Source: JAZLFH01 sp045615705
Lineage (GTDB): Bacteria; Bacillota; Clostridia; UMGS1883
Reading direction: 5' to 3'
Assembly: GCA_045615705.1 (NCBI GenBank)
Contig: JAZLFH010000016.1
Location: forward strand, 1-30,969
Length of the DNA stretch: 30,969 nucleotides
Part shown: positions 16,564-25,349 of the stretch, in pieces
How the letters are laid out: each line of letters begins with the position of its first letter
Position numbering within the stretch: the first letter of the stretch is position 1
The notes under the pieces: generated by a model
The model's database searches: none
What the model was told of the DNA's origin: nothing
Seen by the model: the letters and a program-made list of their open reading frames with translations, nothing else
Made by a program: the position numbers and the translations under genes

Positions 16564-17010
16564 ATGACAAGGGAATTTTTCAGAAATTATATAGTAATTG
16601 CCTTGATAGCATGGTTTACGGCACAAATATGCAAGGTAATTTTGGTAAGAATAACAAGTAAAAAATTTGATTTCACAAGAATTGTGGGTTCCGGAGGTAT
16701 GCCGAGTTCACATTCGGCATTGGTAACTTCGCTTGCAACCTCAATTGGAATTACGAGAGGTTTTTTATCTTGCGAGTTTGCGATTTCGGTAGTCTTGGCA
16801 CTTGTTGTTATGTACGATGCGGCGGGAATAAGGCGAGCAGCCGGAGAACAGGCAAAAACACTTAACAAACTTCTCGAAAACTGGAACAGGACGAACGACC
16901 AAGACGAGTACGATATAGAAACAACTCTTAAAGAACTTTTGGGGCACACGCCGTTTGAGGTACTTATAGGAGCAATTTTGGGTATCGTAATAGCAATTAT
17001 ACTTAGTTAG
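16564..17010 (+). CDS. Divergent PAP2-family (DUF212) membrane protein
   Basis: This 148-residue membrane protein has a GGMPSSHSALV phosphatase-like motif and a second YDAAGIRRAAGEQAKTLN segment, the two marks of the divergent PAP2 family, plus a final hydrophobic helix (about 132-147). The substrate is not established, although position beside ispA and uppS makes a prenyl or lipid phosphate plausible (inference). It has a GAGGAG-type site overlapping the ispA end. In other Clostridia it often sits between ispA and dxs; here dxs is missing and prfA follows. Confidence 0.9.
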   Translation: MTREFFRNYIVIALIAWFTAQICKVILVRITSKKFDFTRIVGSGGMPSSHSALVTSLATSIGITRGFLSCEFAISVVLALVVMYDAAGIRRAAGEQAKTLNKLLENWNRTNDQDEYDIETTLKELLGHTPFEVLIGAILGIVIAIILS

Positions 17011-17019
17011 GAGAACAAT

Positions 17020-18090
17020 ATGCTTGAAAAACTTGAACTGATTGAAAAAAAACATCTTGAACTTCAAGAAAAAATATCAAACCCTGATGTAATAGCAGAC
17101 CAGAATGTGTGGCGTGCTCTTTGTAAAGAACAAGCCGACCTTACGCCGATTGTTGAAAAGTACAAAGAGTACAAAGATACAAAAAAGGCAGAAGAAGATG
17201 CACTGGAACTTTTGGACGAAAAGGGAGATAAGGACCTTTTGGAACTTGCAAGAATGGAACTTGAAGAAGCAAAGGAAAAACAGGAACGCTTACTTGAAGA
17301 ACTCAAAATACTTCTTATTCCGAAAGACCCGAATGACGAGAAAAATGTTATTGTGGAAATTCGAGGCGGTACAGGTGGAGAGGAAGCCGCACTTTTTGCA
17401 GGCTCACTATTTCGTATGTATTCAATGTATGCCGAAAAAAGGCATTGGCATATAGATATAATATCAGAAAATCCGACAGATATCGGAGGTTACAAAGAAA
17501 TCTCATTTTCAATTGAAGGTAAGGGAGCATACAGCCGTTTAAAATACGAAAGCGGTGTGCATAGAGTACAAAGAGTTCCCGAAACCGAGTCTGCCGGAAG
17601 AATTCACACATCAGCCGTAACCGTAGCGGTTCTTCCCGAGGTTGAAGAGGTAGAACTTGAAATAAATCCAAACGACCTTAAAATTGATGTATTCAGAGCA
17701 GGAGGACCCGGGGGCCAATGCGTTAACACAACGGATTCGGCAGTCAGAATAACACACCTTCCCACAGGGCTTGTGGTGTCTTGTCAAGACGAAAAGAGCC
17801 AGCATAAAAACAAAGACAAGGCACTCAAAGTTTTAAGAAGCCGTCTTTATGAACTCATGGAGCAAGAGAGAGCAGATTCTATCGCCAAAGAGCGAAAAAG
17901 CCAAGTAGGAAGCGGCGACAGAAGTGAAAGAATAAGGACTTATAATTTTCCGCAAGGGCGAGTAAGCGACCACAGGATAAACCTTACTTTATACAAAATT
18001 GATGCCGTTATGGACGGTGAACTTGACGATATTATCGAACCTCTAATCACTTATTATCAGAGCGAAAAACTTTCAAAAAGCGAAGAATGA
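17020..18090 (+). CDS. prfA: Peptide chain release factor 1
   Basis: RF1 reads UAA and UAG stop codons and triggers peptide release. The 356 residues are the family norm. The stop-reading PxT motif appears as Pro187-Glu-Thr189 in QRVPETESAGRIHTS, and the catalytic GGQ is at 231-233 in GGPGGQCVNTT. The C-terminal SQHKNKDKALKVLRSRL and SERIRTYNFPQGRVSDHRI segments are typical. The PxT motif, rather than SPF, marks it as RF1 and not RF2. No prmC (glutamine methyltransferase), which often follows, is nearby. The start has AGGAG seven bases upstream. Confidence 0.98.
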   Translation: MLEKLELIEKKHLELQEKISNPDVIADQNVWRALCKEQADLTPIVEKYKEYKDTKKAEEDALELLDEKGDKDLLELARMELEEAKEKQERLLEELKILLIPKDPNDEKNVIVEIRGGTGGEEAALFAGSLFRMYSMYAEKRHWHIDIISENPTDIGGYKEISFSIEGKGAYSRLKYESGVHRVQRVPETESAGRIHTSAVTVAVLPEVEEVELEINPNDLKIDVFRAGGPGGQCVNTTDSAVRITHLPTGLVVSCQDEKSQHKNKDKALKVLRSRLYELMEQERADSIAKERKSQVGSGDRSERIRTYNFPQGRVSDHRINLTLYKIDAVMDGELDDIIEPLITYYQSEKLSKSEE

Positions 18091-18101
18091 GAGGATAAAA
18101 A

Positions 18102-19037
18102 ATGGAACAGGAAAAAAAGGTAGCCTTAAAAAAAATAATTGAGGAGTTTGACTTAAAAATTGTTTCTGCACCGAAAAATCTTGACGAAGTTTATGTGAAA
18201 AGCACCGATGTCCATCGACCGGGCGTTCAGCTTGCTGACGAATATTTTGACTATTTTGACAATTTAAGGATACAGATAATAGGAAAAGTTGAAACAGAGT
18301 ATCTCAAAACGAAAACTTCCGATGAAAGACGAAAGGTGTTTAAACTTTTGGTTGACAGCAAAATCCCCGCAATTGTGGTAACAAGGGATATTGAGCCTTT
18401 TAAAGAACTTGTTGAAGAAGCAGAAAAAGGCGGAGTTACGCTCCTCAAAACGGAAGAGAATACATCTGTTTTCATGGCAAAACTCATTGCTTCGCTCAAC
18501 ATTCATTTGGCACCTACAATTACATATCACGGCGTTTTGGTTGAAATATACGGACTTGGAGTTCTTTTGACGGGAGACAGCGGAATAGGAAAAAGCGAAA
18601 CCGCAATAGAACTTGTAAAAAGAGGACACAGACTTATTGCCGATGATGCGGTTGAGATAAAAAGAGTATCAGCAAAAACTCTTGTCGGAACGGCAGAAGA
18701 ACTTATTCGCCATCTTATAGAATTAAGAGGAATAGGAATTGTAGATGTTCAAAAAATATTTGGTATGGGTGCCGTAAAAGAAACCGAAAACATTAACTTG
18801 GTGATAAACCTTGAAGTATGGCAACAGGGAAAGACCTATGAAAGAATGGGGCTTGAACATAATACAACAGAGATTTTGGGGATTGATGTTCCGTCAATTA
18901 CCGTACCGGTTCGTCCGGGCAGAAACCTTGCAATAATAATTGAAGTTGCCGCAATGAATTTCCGTCAGCAGACACTTGGATATAACGCTGCGGAAGAACT
19001 CAATGAAAGAATAAAAAGGTCTATGGAAGAAAAGTAA
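18102..19037 (+). CDS. hprK: HPr kinase/phosphorylase
   Basis: This bifunctional enzyme phosphorylates HPr on Ser46 and removes the phosphate again, setting carbon catabolite repression in Gram-positives. It has 311 residues: an N-terminal receiver-like domain (about 1-130) and a kinase domain with Walker A GDSGIGKSE (158-166), IADDAVEIK and the LRGIGIVDVQKIFG signature. The C-terminal PVRPGRNLAIIIEVAAMNFR is also typical. It lies 11 bases after prfA. The HPr and CcpA partners are not in this window. GAGAGGA precedes the ATG. Confidence 0.97.
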   Translation: MEQEKKVALKKIIEEFDLKIVSAPKNLDEVYVKSTDVHRPGVQLADEYFDYFDNLRIQIIGKVETEYLKTKTSDERRKVFKLLVDSKIPAIVVTRDIEPFKELVEEAEKGGVTLLKTEENTSVFMAKLIASLNIHLAPTITYHGVLVEIYGLGVLLTGDSGIGKSETAIELVKRGHRLIADDAVEIKRVSAKTLVGTAEELIRHLIELRGIGIVDVQKIFGMGAVKETENINLVINLEVWQQGKTYERMGLEHNTTEILGIDVPSITVPVRPGRNLAIIIEVAAMNFRQQTLGYNAAEELNERIKRSMEEK

Positions 19038-19038
19038 T

Positions 19039-19947
19039 ATGAGCATTTTTGATATTTTGGATAAAAACATAATAACTAAAAATTTTTCTATGAACACATA
19101 TTCTTCTTTTAAAACCGGCGGAACGGCAAAACTTGTAATTACGCCCAAATGTGAAGAGGATATTGTAAAGGCTGTTAAGTATTTTCATTTTAAAAACGAA
19201 AAATACTTTGTAATGGGAAATGCGAGCAATCTTTTGATAAAGGATGAGGGAATAGATATTCCCGTAATTATTGTCGGAAAAGGTATGTCTTGTATAGAAG
19301 CAGATGAAGAAAACTCGATAATAAAGGCACAAGCAGGTGCAATGCTTTCAAAAGTAGGAAAAATTGCACAGGAGCATTGTCTTACAGGTTTTGAGTTTGC
19401 ATCAGGTATTCCCGGAAGCGTAGGCGGAGCGTTGATAATGAATGCAGGAGCCTACGGCGGAGAAATGAAAGATATTGTTTTCTCGGTTAGATGTATTAAT
19501 AAAAAAGGGGAAGTTGTCGAACTTGAAAAAGACCAGATAGAATTTTCATACAGAAAAAGTTCACTTTCAGAAAATGAGTATATCGTAACGGAAGCATCGT
19601 TTAAACTTGAAAAAGGGAAAAAAGAGGAGATACTTTTTAAGATGAACGAACTTTCACAAAAAAGACGAGATAAACAACCTCTTACCTATCCCAGTGCGGG
19701 AAGCACATTTAAGCGTCCAAATGGATATTTTGCGGGAGCATTGATTGAAAGCACGGGGCTTAAAGGAAAAAGAATCGGCGGAGCAATGGTCAGCGAAAAA
19801 CACGCAGGATTTATAATAAACTATGATAATGCAACATCAAAAGACATAACAGATTTAATTAAATTCGTACAAGAAGAAGTTTATAAAAAGCATTTAGTAC
19901 ATCTTGAAAGAGAAGTCAAGATAATCGGAAAGGATGGAGAAGAATGA
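19039..19947 (+). CDS. murB: UDP-N-acetylenolpyruvoylglucosamine reductase
   Basis: This FAD/NADPH enzyme makes UDP-N-acetylmuramate for peptidoglycan. It has 302 residues with a FAD-binding PCMH domain (TYSSFKTGGTA, MGNASNLLIKDEG, GFEFASGIPGSVGGAL, MNAGAYGGEM). The catalytic SYRKS (Arg172) and the proton-donating Ser222 in SAGSTFKRP follow, then HAGFIIN. The segment normally written GxGSNLL reads GNASNLL. The start lies one base after the hprK stop; the end overlaps rapZ by four bases (ATGA). Confidence 0.97.
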   Translation: MSIFDILDKNIITKNFSMNTYSSFKTGGTAKLVITPKCEEDIVKAVKYFHFKNEKYFVMGNASNLLIKDEGIDIPVIIVGKGMSCIEADEENSIIKAQAGAMLSKVGKIAQEHCLTGFEFASGIPGSVGGALIMNAGAYGGEMKDIVFSVRCINKKGEVVELEKDQIEFSYRKSSLSENEYIVTEASFKLEKGKKEEILFKMNELSQKRRDKQPLTYPSAGSTFKRPNGYFAGALIESTGLKGKRIGGAMVSEKHAGFIINYDNATSKDITDLIKFVQEEVYKKHLVHLEREVKIIGKDGEE

Positions 19948-20798
19948 AATTTCTCATCATAACGGGAATGTCGGGAGCGGGAAAAACTCAGGCAATGCAC
20001 TGCCTCGAAGATATGGGGTATTATTGTATTGATAATATGCCTCCGCTTTTTCTCACCACATTTGCAAAAGTTTGTTACACAAAGCCACAGGTTGAAAATG
20101 TGGCAATAGCGTGTGATATAAGAGGCGGCGAGATGTTTGAAAACATCGAGGAGGAACTTGACAATCTTCGTGAAGAGGGATTCAATTTTGAAATCATCTA
20201 CCTTGATGCTTCTGACGATGTACTGATAAAAAGGTTTAAGGAATCGAGAAGGTCCCACCCGTTGGCAAAAGACGGTCATATTTTAACCGGAATAAAAGAA
20301 GAGAGAAAAATCCTCGAAAATATAAAACTTCGTGCAGATTTTGTAATTGATACATCAGAACTTCTTTTAAAGGATTTAAGAGCAAAAATGCAAAAACTTT
20401 TCGGACAGCACGATGAAGATTACTTTTCAGTCAATATAATGTCTTTCGGATATAAGTATGGAATACCAATGGATTCGGATCTTGTTTGGGATGTAAGGTT
20501 CTTACCGAACCCGTTTTACATTGACCACTTAAAACCGCTTTCGGGACTTGACAGTGCAGTAAGCGAGTATGTCTTGTCATTTGAACAAAGCAAGGACTTT
20601 CTCAAAAAAACATACGAAATATTGACCGAGTTTGTTCCGTATTACAAAGAAGAGGGAAAAAGGCAATTGGTTGTTTCAATCGGCTGTACGGGAGGAAGAC
20701 ACAGAAGCGTTGCAATAGCAACGGAACTTACAAATATGCTCATAAAGGGCGGATTTAGAGTAAGTCTTGAGCACAGGGATAAAGATATTATAAGATAA
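19944..20798 (+). CDS. rapZ: RapZ/YvcJ-family nucleotide-binding protein
   Basis: This P-loop protein (284 residues) has Walker A GMSGAGKT (8-15), an early DNMPP segment and the C-terminal domain with FGYKYGIP, DVRFLPNPFY and VSIGCTGGRHRSVA, all diagnostic of the family. In E. coli RapZ is an adaptor that directs RNase E to GlmZ RNA and so controls glucosamine-6-phosphate synthesis; in Firmicutes the homologue YvcJ binds GTP and its role is less clear. It overlaps murB by four bases and stands 10 bases before whiA. The yvcK gene that often separates rapZ and whiA is absent. Confidence 0.95.
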   Translation: MKFLIITGMSGAGKTQAMHCLEDMGYYCIDNMPPLFLTTFAKVCYTKPQVENVAIACDIRGGEMFENIEEELDNLREEGFNFEIIYLDASDDVLIKRFKESRRSHPLAKDGHILTGIKEERKILENIKLRADFVIDTSELLLKDLRAKMQKLFGQHDEDYFSVNIMSFGYKYGIPMDSDLVWDVRFLPNPFYIDHLKPLSGLDSAVSEYVLSFEQSKDFLKKTYEILTEFVPYYKEEGKRQLVVSIGCTGGRHRSVAIATELTNMLIKGGFRVSLEHRDKDIIR

Positions 20799-20808
20799 GG
20801 GTGTTAAG

Positions 20809-21639
20809 ATGTCATTTTCGGAGGACACGAAAAGAGAGTTGTATAATATTACGAAAAGTGAAAGGTGTTGTAATCTTTCGGAACTTTCTGCGATTTGGCG
20901 TTCTTTGAAAAAAGAGGACAAGACACTTCGTACCGATAACGCACAACTTGCCGCAAGAGTACAATCACTTGTATTTATGGTATTTAAAAAAGAAATTACG
21001 ATAGATGTTGTGGGTGATTTAAAAACCTACGAATTGGAACTCGACAGTGAAACGGAAAATGCACTTATATCTGCAAAGATAAATAAAGAATGTTGCAAAA
21101 GTGCTTTTACGAGAGGCGTTTTTTTGGCGTCCGGCACGGTAACAGACCCTAAAAAAGGATACCACATTGAATTTTCAAGCAAGAACAGTGATGTGATTTT
21201 TGACCTTTATGACATATTGTTTGAAAGTTCATTTATGCCAAAACTCACTTGCAGGAAGGAAACGCAGGTACTGTATTTTAAAAGCGGAAGCGAAATAACC
21301 GATATTTTAACACTTATCGGAGCACAAAATGCGATGATGAATGTATGGGAAACAAGGATAGAAAAAAATATCAAAAACTCAATCAACCGAAGTTCAAATT
21401 TTGAGAGTGCAAACGAGGACAAGGTTATAGATGCATCGGCAAAGCAGAGAGATGCCATAAAATCGCTTTTTGAAAGAAATATTGAACTTTCAGGTGAAAT
21501 GTCGGAACTTGCAAAACTTCGGATGGCAAACCCCGATTTAAGTATGAAAGACCTCGGAGGACTTATGAAACCGCCTCTTACAAAAAGTGCGGTGGCAAGA
21601 AGACTTAACAAATTGATAGAAATGGCGGAGAAGAAATAA
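20809..21639 (+). CDS. whiA: WhiA-like DNA-binding regulator
   Basis: WhiA regulates sporulation-linked division in Streptomyces and links to division and chromosome handling in Bacillus. The 276 residues are short for a family near 310. The N-terminal MSFSEDTKREL, the RGVFLASGTVTDPKKGYHIEF homing-endonuclease-like segment (about 104-124), and the C-terminal helix-turn-helix (SELAKLRMANPDLSMKDLG, KSAVARRLNKL) are clear. The missing residues seem to come from the loop between about 40 and 90. The two Cys pairs (CCNL, ECCKS) fit the family. dnaE begins one base after its stop. Confidence 0.93.
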   Translation: MSFSEDTKRELYNITKSERCCNLSELSAIWRSLKKEDKTLRTDNAQLAARVQSLVFMVFKKEITIDVVGDLKTYELELDSETENALISAKINKECCKSAFTRGVFLASGTVTDPKKGYHIEFSSKNSDVIFDLYDILFESSFMPKLTCRKETQVLYFKSGSEITDILTLIGAQNAMMNVWETRIEKNIKNSINRSSNFESANEDKVIDASAKQRDAIKSLFERNIELSGEMSELAKLRMANPDLSMKDLGGLMKPPLTKSAVARRLNKLIEMAEKK

Positions 21640-21640
21640 A

Positions 21641-24600
21641 ATGTTTACTCATCTTCATGTACATAGTGAATATTCTCTTTTAGACGGTGCAAGTCGTGTA
21701 GAAGACATTGTAAAAAGGGCAAAAGAACTCGGACAAACCTCCATTGCCTTAACCGATCACGGAGTGATGTTCGGTGCGGTAAACTTTTACAACGCTTGCA
21801 AAAAAGAAGGAATAAAGCCAATTATCGGGTGCGAAGTTTATGTTGCATCAAAAAGCAGATTTGACCGTGATGTAACACGAGATGAACATGACAGAGCCCA
21901 TTTGGTACTTTTGGTAAGAAACGAAGAAGGATACAAAAACTTAATTAAAATGGTTTCGCTTGCTTTTACGGAAGGTTTTTACTATAAACCCAGAGTAGAT
22001 ATGGAACTTTTAAAAAAGCACGGGAAAGGTCTTATTGCACTTTCGGCATGCCTTGCGGGAGAAATTCCTCAAAGACTTTTGGCAGGTGATATTGACGGTG
22101 CAAAAGAAAAAGTATTTGAATTTAAAGAAATTTTTGATGAGTTTTATTTAGAACTTCAAGACCACAAAATCCCCGCACAAAAAAAGGTTAATACGCTCCT
22201 TTTAAAACTTTCGGAGGAAACAAATACACCTCTTGTCGCAACAAACGATACTCACTATACATATAGGGAAGATTCTTTTGTACAAGATGCTTTGTTGTGT
22301 ATCCAAACGGGCAAAACTCTTGATGAAGAATCTCGTATGCGTTTTGAAACGGACGAGTTTTACATTAAAAGCGAGGAGGAAATGCGAGAGCGTTTTAAGT
22401 TTTGCGAAACCGCAATAGACAACACACAAAAAATTGCGGATATGTGCAATTTTGACTTTGATTTTAACGGAAGACACCTCCCTAAATATGAACTTCCGAG
22501 CGGGGAAGAGGATTCATTTTTATATCTTGAAAAACTTTGTAATGAAGGACTTAAAAAAAGGTACGGTAAAAACTTATGCGAAGCAAAAAAAAGACTTGAT
22601 TACGAACTTGGCGTAATTAAAAATATGGGATTTACCGACTATTTCTTGGTGGTTTGGGACTTTGTAAATTTTGCGAAGAAAAATAATATCTCGGTAGGCC
22701 CCGGCAGAGGCAGTGCGGCGGGAAGTATTGTTTCGTACTCCCTTTTTATAACAGATATTGACCCGTTAAAGTATAATCTTCTCTTTGAAAGGTTCTTAAA
22801 TCCCGAAAGAGTAAGTATGCCCGATATTGATATTGACTTTTGCTATGAAAGACGAGGCGAAGTCATAGATTATGTTACAAAAAAATATGGAGAAGACCAT
22901 GTTACTCAGATTGTAACTTTTAATACCATGAAAGCAAGAGGGGCGATAAGAGATACCGGCAGAGTGCTTGGGATACCTCTTCCACAGGTGGACACGGTAG
23001 CAAAGGCAGTGCCGAGAGATATAGGAATAACTCTTAAAGAGGCTTTGAATACGCCGGTTTTAAAAGAACTGTACGATTCTGACGAAACGGCTAAAAAACT
23101 TGTAGATACGGCAATTAAGGTGGAAGGACTTCCGAGAAACGCAGGAACTCATGCCGCAGGTGTTGTTATCTGTAAAGACCCTGTCAATGAGCATATTCCT
23201 CTTCAAAAAAACGGAGATACCGTAACTACGCAGTTTACCATGGAAACCGTAGAAAAATTAGGACTTTTAAAGATGGACTTTTTAGGTCTTAGAAACCTCA
23301 CCGTCATAAGAGATTGCATAAGAAATATTGAAGCGGTAGGAAAACACTTAGACATAGAAACAATAAGTTATGATTGCCCCGAAGTTTATGAAATGATTTC
23401 AAGAGGCGAAACAGACGGCGTTTTCCAACTTGAAAGTGCAGGAATGAGAGCCTTTATGAAGGGATTGTTACCTTCAAATTTGGAAGATATTATCGCCGGA
23501 ATTGCCCTTTACAGACCGGGTCCTATGGACTTTATACCTCAGTATATTGAAAATAAAGAAAATCCGGACAAAATTACATATAAGCACCCGCTTCTTAAAG
23601 ATATTTTGGATGTTACATACGGTTGTATAGTTTACCAAGAACAGGTTATGCAAATAGTAAGAAGTTTAGCGGGATTTTCACTCGGAAAGGCGGACGAAGT
23701 ACGCCGTGCGATGAGTAAGAAAAAAGCAGATGTTATGGTAAAAGTCCGTCAGGAGTTCATAGAAGGCTCGGTAAAAAGAGGTATAGACAAAAAAGTTGCG
23801 GAGTCAATCTTTGACGATATGGATGCATTTGCGAGATATGCTTTTAACAAGGCACACGCAACAAGTTATGCGGTTGTTGCATACAGAACGGCATATTTAA
23901 AGTGCTTTTATCCGGCGGAGTATATGGCGGCACTTATGACAAATGTTATGGGTGAGGCTGAAAAACTTGCAATATACACCGAAAAATGCAAAAAAATGGG
24001 TATAGAAGTTCTTACCCCGGATATAAACAAAAGTTTTTGCGGTTTTAGTGTAGAAAACGGGAAAATCAGATTCGGTCTTGGTTCTGTTAAGAATGTAGGA
24101 GTTGATTTTATAAATTCCTGCGTAGAAGAACGAGAAAAAAACGGCAGATTTACAAGCATTTCCGATTTTTGCACTCGTATGACGGGGGTTGTTAACAAAA
24201 GAGCTCTTGAAGGACTTGTTATGTGCGGAGCGTTTGACCTTTTAAAAGGAAACAGAGCACAAAAAATGGCGTACTTTGAAACGGCTCTTGAAAACGCATC
24301 CCGTACAAGCAAACAAAATCTTGACGGACAACTTTCCCTTTTTGGAGATAGTGAAATAACAGAAGATGAATTCCCGAATATTAAAGAGTATACATCAAGC
24401 GAACTCCTTTCCATGGAAAAGCAAGCAACCGGGATTTATCTCAGCGGTCATCCGCTTGACTCGTACAGGCATATACTTGAAAATTCGAAAAACACAGACT
24501 GTGCCACGCTTTTGATGACAGATGAAAACGGCAATACAGCAATAAAGGACAAGTCCACAGTGTCGGTTTCGGGAATCATCACATCGGTTAAGACAAAAAT

Positions 24601-25012
24601 AACACGAAACAATACATTAATGGCATATCTTGTATTGGAAGATTTAACCGGAAGCGTTGAAGTTTTGGCATTCCCAAAGGTGTGGCAAAGAATCGGAAGC
24701 ATGCTTAATGAAGATGCAATAGTTACACTTACCGGCAGAGCAGATGTTGATGATGAGCGAGGCGTAAAAATCCTTTTGGAAGATGCTTCGCCTTTGAGTG
24801 AACCGAGCGAAAAGGTTTTGCAACTTCTAATTGAAGATAATAAGTTAAATTTACTTGACACTGTAAGGGAAATTGTGTTAAAGTATCCGGGAAATGTACC
24901 GATAAAAGTGAATGATACGGATGTGGTATCTTCTCTTAACTGTGATGGCTCAAAAATCCTTTTAAGTGAAATTGAGGAAATTTTGGGTAAAGATAGTATT
25001 GTATTTAAATAA
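21641..25012 (+). CDS. dnaE: DNA polymerase III alpha subunit (DnaE type)
   Basis: This C-family replicative polymerase has 1123 residues. The N-terminal PHP domain begins FTHLHVHSEYS (His4, His6, His8). GPGRGSAAGSIVSY is near 354. Catalytic aspartates are Asp395 and Asp397 in MPDIDIDF and Asp546 in KMDFLGLRNL. The GIALYRPGPMDFIP and AFNKAHATSYAVVAY segments are typical. A helix-hairpin-helix region and an OB-fold (about 975-1050, VSGIITSVKTK, LEDLTGSVEVLAFP) complete the chain, and no tau-binding tail is obvious. PolC, the other Firmicute replicase, is not in the window. It starts one base after whiA with GGCGGAG upstream. Confidence 0.98.
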   Translation: MFTHLHVHSEYSLLDGASRVEDIVKRAKELGQTSIALTDHGVMFGAVNFYNACKKEGIKPIIGCEVYVASKSRFDRDVTRDEHDRAHLVLLVRNEEGYKNLIKMVSLAFTEGFYYKPRVDMELLKKHGKGLIALSACLAGEIPQRLLAGDIDGAKEKVFEFKEIFDEFYLELQDHKIPAQKKVNTLLLKLSEETNTPLVATNDTHYTYREDSFVQDALLCIQTGKTLDEESRMRFETDEFYIKSEEEMRERFKFCETAIDNTQKIADMCNFDFDFNGRHLPKYELPSGEEDSFLYLEKLCNEGLKKRYGKNLCEAKKRLDYELGVIKNMGFTDYFLVVWDFVNFAKKNNISVGPGRGSAAGSIVSYSLFITDIDPLKYNLLFERFLNPERVSMPDIDIDFCYERRGEVIDYVTKKYGEDHVTQIVTFNTMKARGAIRDTGRVLGIPLPQVDTVAKAVPRDIGITLKEALNTPVLKELYDSDETAKKLVDTAIKVEGLPRNAGTHAAGVVICKDPVNEHIPLQKNGDTVTTQFTMETVEKLGLLKMDFLGLRNLTVIRDCIRNIEAVGKHLDIETISYDCPEVYEMISRGETDGVFQLESAGMRAFMKGLLPSNLEDIIAGIALYRPGPMDFIPQYIENKENPDKITYKHPLLKDILDVTYGCIVYQEQVMQIVRSLAGFSLGKADEVRRAMSKKKADVMVKVRQEFIEGSVKRGIDKKVAESIFDDMDAFARYAFNKAHATSYAVVAYRTAYLKCFYPAEYMAALMTNVMGEAEKLAIYTEKCKKMGIEVLTPDINKSFCGFSVENGKIRFGLGSVKNVGVDFINSCVEEREKNGRFTSISDFCTRMTGVVNKRALEGLVMCGAFDLLKGNRAQKMAYFETALENASRTSKQNLDGQLSLFGDSEITEDEFPNIKEYTSSELLSMEKQATGIYLSGHPLDSYRHILENSKNTDCATLLMTDENGNTAIKDKSTVSVSGIITSVKTKITRNNTLMAYLVLEDLTGSVEVLAFPKVWQRIGSMLNEDAIVTLTGRADVDDERGVKILLEDASPLSEPSEKVLQLLIEDNKLNLLDTVREIVLKYPGNVPIKVNDTDVVSSLNCDGSKILLSEIEEILGKDSIVFK

Positions 25013-25063
25013 CTTTATCTTTTTTGGTAAATAATATTGAAAAAGTTTAAGAAGGTATTGAGA

Positions 25064-25234
25064 ATGTGGACAGTTGTTTTTGTTGCCAAGAATAAGGACG
25101 AAGCAAAAAGGATTACTCAAAAACTTGGCGAGAATAGAATAATAACAAAAATGAGACCTCTGAGCGGTAACGAATATGAAGTTTTGGTGCCGTACACGGA
25201 AATAGAGTATGCCCATGACATAATTCTTGACTAA
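25064..25234 (+). CDS. Conserved small protein, DUF2007-like
   Basis: This 56-residue protein (MWTVVFVAKNKDEAKRI...) has the shape beta-helix-beta-beta-helix. It looks like the small Clostridial proteins that follow dnaE and that are sometimes mislabelled glutamate decarboxylase. The pattern of a leading aromatic strand, an AxxxKxxLxxNxI helix and an EYEVLVP strand resembles DUF2007 (putative signal-transducing) proteins. The ATG at 25064 is chosen because AGAAGG lies upstream; a TTG at 25037 would add nine basic residues. It is 51 bases after dnaE and probably shares its transcript. No function is known. Confidence 0.75.
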   Translation: MWTVVFVAKNKDEAKRITQKLGENRIITKMRPLSGNEYEVLVPYTEIEYAHDIILD

Positions 25235-25289
25235 AAAGAGTAGTTTTTTGTGAAAAATTGAGAAATTGTATGATATTTTTTAACAAAGG

Positions 25290-25318
25290 TTGACATTTTA
25301 TGCCGGTAGTATTATACT
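25290..25318 (+). promoter_or_regulatory. Strong sigma-A-type promoter for the LCP gene
   Basis: A perfect TTGACA (25290-25295) is followed after exactly 17 bases by TATACT (25313-25318). The start is expected near 25325, about 25 bases before the ATG, with GAGGA in the leader. This is the best promoter match in the window. The region just before it (25235-25289) holds only a weak A/T hairpin as a possible terminator for the dnaE unit. Confidence 0.85.
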
Positions 25319-25349
25319 ATCGCGTGGAGATTTTTTTTGAGGATGAAAT

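Noticed and set aside
25218..25260. Terminator after the dnaE unit (short A/T stem around 25229-25249).
   Set aside because: The stem is only 4-5 bp and AT-only; too weak to call.
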